Source: Chinchilla lanigera (lineage: Eukaryota; Chordata; Mammalia; Rodentia; Chinchillidae). From it: DNA of 64,000 nucleotides. The stretch is taken from positions 13,833,390 to 13,897,389 of the forward strand of contig NW_004955447.1 of NCBI RefSeq assembly GCF_000276665.1. The letters run 5' to 3'. The translations under genes were made by a program, and so were the position numbers. The stretch's first letter is position 1. Each line of letters begins with the position of its first letter. The notes under the pieces were generated by a model, which searched no databases, was not told where the DNA came from, and saw nothing but the letters and a program-made list of their open reading frames with translations. Positions 54,881 through 64,000 of the stretch are shown here, piece after piece.

Positions 54881-56893
54881 CATTTCACCTGGCTCCCGTT
54901 TTAAACAGAATTCGCTTATGCAGTTAGGGAGCACTCTTGTTTTCCTTGCAGAGTAAACCATTCATGTGATAATTGAAATTTTCATCAAGGAAATGAAGAA
55001 GCTTTGAGAAAAAGTACCCAAAAAAAAAAAAAAAAAACCAGGAAATGGGAGGATCCATTTTTAAAAACAAACATTTTAGGAGCTGCTGCTCTAAGGCTGG
55101 CAAATAGCTACTAAACATCTCCTGGAATAAAGAACTGGGGAAAAGCTGCGGATGCGGGGGGAAAGCTTAAAAATAAGAAAGACTTTACCTGCTATAAAAA
55201 TTGTTGAACACAGAATCTCCCTCCCTGCCTCCAGCTCAGCTAAAGGCATTTCCATTTTATCTATGAATGTTCCTCAAATGAAGGTAGAAGGTTTCTGGAT
55301 GCTTTTTCTTCCTCGGTAGTTTGCCTTTGTATGAACTATCTCTGTGCTTATCTAAATACAAAATAACAATAGTAACAACATTAGAACACACAGGTCCTCT
55401 CAACACGCTGGCTTTCACAAACAGCATGGACATAGCAGACTGTTCAGCCAACTCTCTGGAGACACGAAGAGCCAGCAGTCCTAAAATAGGCCGGCAACTG
55501 CTACCATTACAGAACAAAGCAATAACTCAGGAAGCATTGGAGTGGCATAAAATAAAATCTTTGAAATGCAGAAAGCAGTCAATTTAATCCTGAGTGATCC
55601 CTGTAAAACTGGACAATACTGAAGTCTCAAAATAGTCCATCATAAAAGGCTTGCTTGATCCTAAAGTAGGAGTATCTTGAGCTAGGAAGTAGCCTGGAAT
55701 CACAAGATCAGCAGTGCCTTCCCGTCCCTCGCTGACAGTCTGAGCCTCGCCTGCATAATGAAATAATCACCAAATATTTCAGCTCCAGGAAACCACCAGG
55801 GAGGTGATAATCCAAGCTCTCAATTTACAGGTGAGAAAACTGAGTCCCAGGGAGACTAGAAGCGTATCCCAAACCACCAGGAGCTAAATCCCCATTTATT
55901 CAGCTCTCTTTAATTAGTTACAGAGAATACAGTCAGAAAGAATACTGCCATACTCCTTGTCCCTATTTATTCATTCAAGAAGTATTTAGACTCCGCTATG
56001 TGCCAAATATAATGCTAAAAATTTATATCTCCTAGAGAAAACAGATAATACAACAAATATCAGCGTCTTCTTCCTCTCTTTTAAAATAAAATGCTGAGGG
56101 TTTCACTGCCAACATAATACACACCACTGATAGAAACTGAAAAATGCCAAAACATTGAAGTGAGAAAACACAATCACCTGCAACCAAAAGAAAACCACTT
56201 TCCACATTTGACGCATTTCTTGTACATCTTTTTCTTAAGTATTAGCATTCACTCATTCTTTGTTTTTAGCCTTTCAAACAGCGGTGATTGCCCTGCATGC
56301 ACGATTATTTCCTAGCTCGGAGCATACACATTTCTTCATATTATCAAAGTCTTTGTCATCATCATTCTTCACACTTGCAAAATATTCCATGCAGTGGATA
56401 TAATTAACTACCTGTTCTTATGTCCATTTTGGAGGGTGTACACATTTATAAATTATGAGCATCTTTTCAAAAAGCATTTTCAATAGTTTATAATATTTTA
56501 ATTGATGAATAATTGTCACCTTATATTATCCAAAGGGATTTAAGGTAGCTGTTTCCTAAATTTCTCAAAATGAAAGTACAGGTTAGAGGTATGACTCTTC
56601 TGGAAATATGGTATACGATGTCTCCGCTTTTACTGCTGTTGGGGATGTAAGAATTGTAAATTCCCACAGTCACCTTGACACACTGGCCTGCCCACTGATA
56701 TTTCTTCATTAATATTCTCAACTAAGGATTAGATCAGAGTGTGTTATCCTACTTGTGGAATCACTTGCCTTTCATGTAGTAGAAAGTGCCCACCTTCTAG
56801 GCTTGGTCAGTAAAATAACGGACACCCAGTTAAATTTGGAATTTCAGATAAACAATGGATAATTGGAATGCATTCCTACTCAGCATTTGTTGT
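54881..56893. other. Unassigned sequence with MIR piece
   Basis: A reversed MIR core lies at about 55815-55900 (CAATTTACAGGTGAGAAAAC). An A-run at 55020-55038 may be a retroposon tail. No gene. Confidence 0.45.
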
Positions 56894-57233
56894 TGGTATG
56901 GTTTGACTATTGCAGTGGTATGAAGAGGTGGGTCATTTTAGGGATTGGTTAGGTCATGTCAGCTTCTCCCTCATGGATGAAATTAGGGCCTTTATATGAA
57001 AGTGTTTGGCTTTCTTGCTCTTTGGTTCTTCTCCCAGGTGAGGACACAGAATTCCTCCCCTTTGGAGGATGGGGCAACACACACCATCTTAAAGCAGATG
57101 AGAGCAACCCTCATCAGCCACCGCCTTGATCTTTGCCTTCCCAGCCTTTGGAACCATGGGGAATAAATTTCTATTATTTATAAATTGCCAAGTCTGTGGT
57201 ATTTGGTTATAGCAGTACAAAGGGGCCAAGACA
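56894..57233 (+). mobile_element. MaLR solo LTR
   Basis: Starts TGGTATGGTTTGACTATT, contains TGAGGACACAGAATTCCTCC, CCTTTGGAACCATGGGGAAT with AATAAA, and ends TTGGTTATAGCAGTACAAAG then GGGCCAAGACA. Flanks GTTGT and GTCAT agree at three of five bases. Confidence 0.7.
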
Positions 57234-57664
57234 GTCATTCAACTGAAATTCAGACTTTAGCCAAGTGTCCTGAATTTTGGTTTCCTAAACCTGACAACCC
57301 TACCAACTCTGCTTTGTGCTGATTATTGGACTTGGTTTAACTGTTCACATTTCTCAGCTTCTTTTGGAAAATGAAGAGGATCTTGTTCATTTCATAGGAG
57401 CAATACATCTCACAAAAAGACCCAGAAAAATACTTATCATACAGTTTTCTTTCCTTCCTACTTCCTTGCTACTTTCATATTCTCTCCTCTTCCCTTCAGC
57501 CCTAAGGATCACCTCAGTTCATCCCGATCTCCCTGTAGTAGATGCAGAACATTCAACCCAGCCATCTAGCCATATCACTCCTGAACCCTGTGCATTTGAA
57601 CCTTGGCTCTAAGAAATGGTTCACTTCAAAATTTGCCTCCAGAGCAGCTGGAATATCACAATAA
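57234..57664. other. Unassigned sequence
   Basis: A 98-codon frame at 57316-57612 without features. No gene called. Confidence 0.45.
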
Positions 57665-58140
57665 TTCAATGTGATAGTGAATGCTCAGCAAACACAGTAT
57701 GGGGTACATATGAGGAAAAGAGTTAACCCAGCTCATGGAATTCCAGACAGTCTTCTAAAGGAAGTGACATCTGAGTTAAGAATCGAAGGATGAAGATGAG
57801 TTGGTTGAGTAGGAGGAGACGGGCTGGGGCATGTAGACCACAAGGCAAAGAGAACAGCATGGGCAAAGACTCAGAGGAACCGAAATTGTCGTGGAACTGA
57901 CAAAAGCAGGGGTAGGCTGGAACAAAGATTAAGAGATGGACACTGAGAGAAGGAGGCCAGATCTCCCCAGGTCTCGGACCTTGTTGGATGGCTGAACTTT
58001 ATCCCAGGAACAGCAGCGTGCCATGGGCAAGTGCACACAGTTTAAAAAGCCCAGAAATGATATGATCCATTTTCTAAATCTGAGCCATCCTGCTAGTTGG
58101 TGGGAGAGGAAAAATGGAACAACTTGTCTAAAGATAAACA
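57665..58140 (+). mobile_element. Old mammalian repeat, family not assigned
   Basis: GGAAGTGACATCTGAGTTAA, then AACAGCATGGGCAAAGACTC, then TGGCTGAACTTTATCCCAGG and AAATGATATGATCCATTTTC follow a common ancient repeat order. No intact reading frame. Confidence 0.5.
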
Positions 58141-58429
58141 AATTTTGAGGGTTGTAAACATAATTCAGTCAAAAGATGACAGTCATCACACATAGACTGC
58201 ACTTCCCTCCTACTTTAGTAAAGGGAAGGAAGGGAGATCTTGGGCACCTGATGTGGAGCAAAATGGAAAGAGACAGTGAGGAGATCTTAGACCATTTCAA
58301 ATCCTGCCTCAGTTTAGCCTTAGGATCTTTCACTTACTTGTCGTATGAAACCCAACCCAAAATGGTTCAAGAAAAGAGTGAGAGTTAGGACTAACAACTC
58401 CAGGAGACCGAGGTACCCACAAAAACCTA
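58141..58429. other. Unassigned sequence
   Basis: Nothing recognised. Confidence 0.45.
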
Positions 58430-58800
58430 ACCATGGATAGTTACAGCAGATCTACTCACAACGGCCAAAGCTTGGAAGCAACTCAAATGTCCTGCAGTGG
58501 GTGATGGGATTTAGAAACTGTGATACATTCAAACGATGGAATATTACCCAGTGCTGAAAAGAAACAAGCTACAGAGCCATGAAAAGAGGTGAAGGAATCT
58601 TAAATGCATACCTCTAAGGGAAAGAAGTCAAATGTGGCTACATACTGTCTGATTCCAATTACGTAGCATGCCGGAAAAGGTAAAACAACTATGGAGGTAG
58701 GGAAAAAAAAAAAAAAAAATCAGTGGACTCAGAGTGATAATGATGTGTGGTGCTGTTTCAGAGACTGCGGCAGAGGTACAACTCTGATGAGGGCCCTTCA
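58430..58800 (+). mobile_element. Old L1 (L1M-type) 3' region
   Basis: CCAAAGCTTGGAAGCAACTC, then CGATGGAATATTACCCAGTG, then CTACATACTGTCTGATTCCA and an A-run at 58704-58720 match the ORF2-end/3' UTR wording of ancient L1s. Confidence 0.65.
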
Positions 58801-60439
58801 TGCCAGTTAGCTTGTGTATTTGCGGGGTCAGGGTGTATTTGGGAAATCTTTGTTCTTTCTGCTCAGTTTTTCTGTGAACATGACACTGGTCTAAAACTGA
58901 TCTGTTAATTAAATAAAAGTCCCAGGAGTAGAACTGGCTTGAAGAAAAGCTGGATGCGAGGGTTTGGCTGAGAACATAGGGCCCAGGCTTCTCTTCCTCT
59001 GCACCCCCTGGTCCTACTGCCTCTCCTTCCACAGAATGCACATGTTCGCACGATGCCTGCAGCCGCCCATCCTCTCCATCTTCCTGCCTGTAAGACCAAT
59101 GGAAGTGAAGGTCTATTTTGAAACCAGTGGTCCCAGGAAATAATTCAGGGCATCTTATTCATGGCAACAACCCTGAATCAACAGGATCAGGCCTGGAACA
59201 CAGGTCAGGGATCGAATCAGCTCTCCTGAAGAGAGGGTCCCCCTACAACATCTGGGAGCTACTGCAAGAAGTACAATCAACAGCTAACGGACAGTCAGAA
59301 ACAATAACAGCCTACTGCGCCTTGTCCATCTTCTAATCCAGAAACCCAGAGTGGAACTGAAGAGCAAGTTTCAGTAAGAACATGTGGATAGAAAAGAATT
59401 AAAATATGCAGTCAGCTCATATCCCAAATGGCAAGGGAAGGGTGGTAGTCAAATCTTTAATAACCACTACATACAGAGACTGACAACTCCAAATGGCTGT
59501 CAGGTGATATGTCTGTCAGTGCAAATCAGCCCTGCTAAGGGAGGCTGTGCAATTTGCCAGCCGAGGTGAATGAATCTGATGCTTAGGAGTCTCCAAACCA
59601 AACAAAACAGAAAACTTTAGAGAAAAGGCTCAAAGAAGGAAAGAGGGAAACAAAGAGGGAAAGACAGAAATCACCTTGCATAACTAATCCTTTTAAATGA
59701 CTTTAGAATAATCCAAACTGAAGATGAATACAGTCACAATAATTTATCCCTATCATCCATTGGTAAATTCCGTTCCTTTTTCCTTTCCTTCATTTTCCTT
59801 ACCAATCTGGAAATCATACAGGCCAGACACAATTACTTAAACAAGAAACAAGATGAGAGTTGACAAAGACTGATGCCACCCTACACAGTTCTAGTTTCCC
59901 AAGCACATATTCACAGTGGAGAAATGATCCCCTGTGGTTTGTCTTTCATAGAACATGCCTGCCAAATGTTTACACATGAAATAATATCAAAATCGAATTT
60001 TGTTAAGTTAAGCCATATTTCAAAAGAAGTCCAAACACGGATCACTTGGTAAAGGCAAAATTTCACTTTGTAAAACAAATTGAAATCCTGTGTTTTGGCC
60101 ACCTAATTTACAGAGGGTCAGAGTAGGGGATGAGGGTACAATGACTTCAGACAGAGGGCTAACCCGCACGCCTCCCACTGTGCTGTCAAAGAGAACGGAC
60201 ACCACAAGAGGAGGAAAACCTGTTTCCTGCTCTCAGGGAGCTCACAGCTCTATCAAGGACTCTAGTCCTTCCCACAGATGGAAGATTTAAGGAAGAAAAA
60301 AGAAACATAAAGGCAAGGTGGAGGCTAAGTGGTGTGATAGAGACCAGGAGGAAACGGATTTCTGTTTACGCGATGCTTCAGCAGCCTCGGATGAAAGCAG
60401 GTGATGAAGGCACAGCCAGCACCCGCTCAGAGGTCTGGA
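58801..60439. other. Unassigned sequence
   Basis: No gene. Overlapping minus frames at 58628-59041 and 58905-59099 start in or near old L1 sequence and have no motifs. Confidence 0.45.
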
Positions 60440-60640
60440 CTCTAAATTACCAGCTGGGACTGTGGGCTTTAATTTCAGGCCTGCCACTGTCTCATTCATC
60501 CACCTTTGGCAAATCACCTCACCTCTCACTGCCTGCCCTGCAAAATGGGAGTAGCAGTCAAGCCCTGCTCTTCAGAGCTGGTAAAGAATAAATAATAAAG
60601 ACTCAGTAAAGGATAAGGCCCTAATAAATCCCGACTAGTT
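60440..60640 (+). mobile_element. MIR-like SINE
   Basis: TTTCAGGCCTGCCACTGTCT, then CCTTTGGCAAATCACCTCAC, then CTGCCCTGCAAAATGGGAGT follows the MIR core with normal spacing. Confidence 0.7.
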
Positions 60641-60699
60641 AGTGGCCAGCCCTAAAGGAATGCTACACGGAGCATATGGTGTATGGGTTTAGAGACGGT

Positions 60700-61020
60700 T
60701 ATGTATCACCAGTTTGGTTAAATTTGTCATGGGGGTGAAAGGGTCCACTTACACAGTCTGTTATTAATTACTGTGAAGGATCTTTGTGACATTGAAATGC
60801 AGATAATTCCTCGGATTAAGAGCAGACATCTGCCCCCATTGTAATATGAGAGCATAATTGTCATCAACAGAACCATGTTTTTCTTACATTGCACTGGAAT
60901 AATAAAGGACTGCAATTAAATATTTTGACCAACACAGTGATTAAAGGGATATTTATGCTGCGGTGTGATTACTAAATCAACTTCAGCGCTTTCATCGTAT
61001 CCCGCAAGCCATGTGGTGAA
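60700..61020. other. Repeat-free AT-rich block, candidate conserved element
   Basis: No repeat wording. It is dense in TAAT/ATTA sites (for example TATTAATTACTG at 60762 and GTGATTAAAGGG at 60938) with scattered CpGs near 60980. This composition is typical of conserved non-coding elements near developmental genes. There is no direct proof here. Confidence 0.3.
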
Positions 61021-61904
61021 GAGGTGAGTTTGTTTTTTAGACCAATTTACTTTTGTTTTTAAAAAATAAGAACTTATCTTTAAAAATATGTTTTCAGGAA
61101 GCTATGTTCGTATTGCTCTGATGTCCAGCCTTTCCTTTATCTTTGCTGTTGGGGGTGGTGATATTAAGTACGTGTAACAGAATGTTTTCCACGTGAAGGG
61201 GTGAAGAATGGCAGTGAAAGCACACTCAGGGAGCTATCACCACTTAAAGGACCTGAGCATCATCTCATGCCCCTTCTGTGCTCCTTCTAACCCCAATCCC
61301 TCTGCCACTCTGCACTACGCAGTAGTCAATCTCTTACTTGTTTCATGGCTTCACGTATGTGTGTGCTTCTAAGAAATACTGTATGATTTCTCATGCTTTG
61401 TGACTTGGCACAAAGGGATTATATTACATGCACTCTTCTGCAACTTGAATTGGTTTCACATTTGTGTGTGTGTCTGTGTGTGTGTGTGTTTCACTCAACC
61501 TTGCGTCTTTGAGATGGGTCCTTGTCCATGCAAACAACGGTGGTTTATTCATCGTCACTGCTGTGTAGAATCCAGGCTGTGAGTATTCCTTGACATGTAC
61601 ATTGCTTTCAACATCATCCTTCCTGTGCCTGCCAGAGAAGATGTGTTAGAGTTTCTTTACAACACTGCTTTTTAGACAAGACCCAACCAATAGTGGGGCC
61701 GATTTAGTGAGTCTCAACCAACAGTTTAAACTTGAATGCAAGATGTCAGAATGTAATGCAAGTCACCTGGTAGCTATTGTTGTATGAAAATTTTGTGTTG
61801 TGCTTCACCTTGCTGTGCTGTTATGTTGTAAAATGTATTCTGTGCTCTCTGGCCTTCTAAGCACAGCTCTGCCAAGAACACCTAATAAACAGGGCCCAAG
61901 AGCA
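61021..61904. other. Unassigned sequence with GT microsatellite
   Basis: An imperfect (GT)n run lies at 61463-61490. No gene. Part may be an old L1 relic (GGTCCTTGTCCATGC). Confidence 0.45.
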
Positions 61905-62035
61905 GAGCTCTCCAACCTGGGCTGTGCACAGGACTCACCTGCAGATCCTGGGGCAGTGCTCACTGCATTTCTAGCAAATATCCAGGTAACTCTCCCTAGG
62001 CTACTAGTTGTCTCCTGGTGAGCACAAGTGTCTAG
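61905..62035 (+). mobile_element. MER5-like DNA transposon fossil
   Basis: CTCTCCAACCTGGGCTGTGC, then ACAGGACTCACCTGCAGATC and CCAGGTAACTCTCC resemble a MER5-type element. Short and diverged. Confidence 0.45.
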
Positions 62036-62154
62036 GTTAAGGGACACACACTGGCTTATAGGCTAGACACACCATTTTTACTAAGGACACTGTTCCCAAA
62101 GTAGTTGGGCCGATTTTCAAGTTCCCACTGATTTGTGTTTCCACTAAAACAAAG

Positions 62155-62880
62155 TAGTACAGGTGCCCCCTTATCCACAGGGGTTACATTTCAAGACCCC
62201 CAGCGGAGGCATGAAAAAGCAGAAATTACCAAAACCTGCATATACTGTGTATTTCTCCTGTACACACACGCACTAATTTAAAGCCTTTTGCATCTTTACT
62301 AAGCACCTACCGTGCACCATGTAACGTTTGCAGTTTGAGATGCTACAGCAAAACTAGCGTGATTTTCTCCCCTTCTTCATAATTTCATGAACAGAGGATT
62401 CATTCTTACCATAGAACATAGCAACCTCAGCATATGATTTTTTTCTTTCCTTGTTAAAGCAGAGAACTTTCACCTCTTCACTTAAAGGGAGCACTTTACA
62501 GATTCTGTTTGGCATATCCAAATTGCCTGTGTTGCTACTTTTTGCTCATTAGGGTCATTATTAACTGAAATAGGGGTTACTTGAACATAAGCACTGTGAT
62601 ACTGCAGCCATGAATCTGATAACCAGCTGAGGTGGTTACTAAGCAGCTTACCCCTCAACACCACAGATGGAATCACCCAGTGTGGATACACTGCACGGAA
62701 CAATGACTCCCGTCCACAGCGAGATGCACCTGACTTTACCATGATATTGAAAACAGTGTGTGATTTAACTCTTCCAAATTGTAGTTTGCCGTCATTTTTT
62801 CATTTAATACTTTCAGATGATGGCTAAATACTGGTAACTGAAGTAATAGAAAGTGAAGCCATGGATAAGGGAGACTATTC
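62155..62880. mobile_element. TcMar-Tigger-like DNA transposon fossil
   Basis: The left end CAGGTGCCCCCTTATCCACA and the right end GCCATGGATAAGGGAGACTA are matching inverted repeats (shared CCTTATCCA). The internal wording ATTTCAAGACCCCC, then AATCTGATAACCAGC, then GTGTGGATACACTGCACGG is familiar from mammalian Tigger-related elements. No transposase frame survives. A 115-codon minus frame at its edge is unrelated. Confidence 0.7.
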
Positions 62881-63009
62881 TGTTGACAACCCTCAACTTG
62901 CTGGCCTGAAAAACACCAAAGGATATCTCCGTGTAGTTCTAATTTACCTTTCTCTAAACACGCATGGGCAGAGCATAGTTTTGTAAGATTATTGGATACT
63001 CGTGACTTT

Positions 63010-63200
63010 TTTCTGCTTTTCTTTATTTTAAAGAGAAAATGAAACAAAATAACAACAACCAAGGTAAAAACAAAACAACACAAAAACTATAAAAACAATA
63101 CAGAATTTCAAAACAGGGCGATAGGAAGTTAACAACTGTTGTTATATTACATATTGTCATCTTCAGTGAAGATGCTCAGATTACCAGAATGCTTAACCAA
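63010..63200 (-). mobile_element. Very short 5'-truncated L1, reversed
   Basis: A T-rich left edge followed by TTTTAAAGAGAAAATG, CAAAACAGGGCGATAGGAAG, TAACAACTGTTGTTATATTA and CTCAGATTACCAGAATG gives the same 3' UTR type as 7790-8070 and 40110-40230. No confident target duplication. Confidence 0.85.
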
Positions 63201-63301
63201 GTCTTTTGCCCATTTTTCTATTTGACTCATCTTTTTTATATTGATTTATAGGGATTTTCTATCTTTTGGACACATCCTGTGACAGTTGTGTATATTGAAA
63301 A

Positions 63302-63672
63302 TGTTATGGTTGATATATTGTGTCAACTTGAGGAGTCTAGAAGGGTAACTAAGTGACTCAGCAGGGAGCCAGGGTCCTTACTTTGTAGTCATCCTGAGTC
63401 TGTGCAAGAGGAGGGCACTGGGACTGTGTGGGCGTGGGCAGATAGCCGGCATACAATGTAAGGGATAAAAAAAAGGCTTGCTCTCCCCTCCTTTTGCTCT
63501 TGCTGCTTTTGCTGTCTTCTGCCGCCTTGAAGTGTTGCCCCTGTGCCATGCCACCCTGCCTTGGAGCCAGCTGATTATGAAGTGAAACCTCCACAAACTG
63601 TGAGCTAAATAAACCTTTCCTTCCTTCATTTTGGTATTTTGTCTCAGCAACTAGAAAAAAGTAACTAAGACA
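63302..63672 (+). mobile_element. MaLR solo LTR with perfect target duplication
   Basis: A 371-bp LTR from TGTTATGGTTGATATATTG to AAAAGTAACTAAGACA. TTTTGCTCTTGCTGCTTTTG, GCCACCCTGCCTTGGAGCCA and GCTAAATAAACCTTTCC match the right LTR of the provirus at 21776-22151 in reverse. GAAAA occurs at 63297-63301 and 63673-63677. Confidence 0.85.
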
Positions 63673-63677
63673 GAAAA

Positions 63678-64000
63678 TATATTTTCTTTGCATTCTTCTG
63701 TCATTTTCTTAAAACAAAAAGACCGCCGAGCTGTGGTCCTTTCCCTTTAACAGTAGCCTTGCCTGTGCACCCAGAGGCCACAAGGCAGAGAGGACACAGG
63801 ATCTGACCCAGACGGACAGCCTGCATTCCAAGGAAAGGGCCAACTTCTCTCAGAGCCATTGACTGTGATGTCCTGTGTAATGAGGGAAACTGAGGAAGAC
63901 TTCAAACGAGGTGCCCCAAGAAGCTAAGATTTTGGATAGATGTAAACACTAACATGGGCATCAGCAGAACTACACACTCCAGAGGTTGCTTTTGGAAAAC
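63678..64000. other. Unassigned sequence to window end
   Basis: No gene or recognised repeat. Confidence 0.5.

Noticed and set aside
1..64000. CRISPR arrays, bacterial operons or plasmid features
   Set aside because: SINEs, LINEs and LTRs throughout show nuclear mammalian DNA; no spaced direct-repeat array is present.

Overview
This window is non-coding mammalian genomic DNA. It is moderately AT-rich and CpG-poor, and I find no exon series, no intact cellular gene and no structural RNA gene. Nearly everything I can identify is retrotransposon or DNA-transposon sequence of different ages. The SINEs point to a rodent: tRNA-derived ID elements with long A-rich tails and 7SL-derived B1 elements with the rodent internal duplication. 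The ID copies end in a distinctive GTACCGG motif and the L1s are not murid-like. From memory that fits a beaver/kangaroo-rat (Castorimorpha) type genome better than mouse, rat, squirrel or guinea pig, but the species is an inference. The window could be intergenic or lie inside a large intron.

Layout. 0-10 kb: an L1 3' end, several ERVL/MaLR LTRs, MIR and MER5-like fossils, and a reversed truncated L1. One ERVL LTR sits inside a MIR with a perfect 5-bp target duplication. 10-20 kb: MaLR LTRs, an old reversed L1 3' UTR split by an ID element, a 1.3-kb L2 piece, a B1 and a reversed ID. 20-22.2 kb: a two-LTR MaLR provirus in reverse orientation carrying a 27-bp minisatellite. 22-30 kb: mostly unassigned sequence, a B1-ID composite, an L2 tail and a diverged local direct repeat. 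30-34 kb: tandem B1s, then an unusual L1 with its 5' UTR, a 428-bp polypurine tract, the start of ORF1 and the end of ORF2, but nothing between. 34-40.5 kb: a tiny L1 with a 16-bp target duplication, LTRs, a B1, and a 2.4-kb L1 ORF2/3' UTR copy that contains an inverted second copy of part of itself. 40-52 kb: old L1 ends, LTRs, ID and B1 insertions (including two IDs inside one target duplication) and Tigger/MER5-like fossils. 52-64 kb: a reversed truncated L1 with target duplication, a weak CpG cluster with a CTCF-like core at 54.3-54.9 kb, LTRs, a TcMar-Tigger-like fossil, another L1 end and a solo LTR with a perfect 5-bp duplication.

No genes work together here. L1 would have supplied the reverse transcriptase that mobilised the ID and B1 copies, and the target duplications show that process directly. 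The most informative items are the internally deleted L1, the inverted self-insertion in the 38-40 kb L1, the paired IDs in one duplication, and the MaLR provirus with an in-frame nine-residue repeat. I see nothing that amounts to a new cellular system. Family names were assigned by eye and need a repeat-library search.
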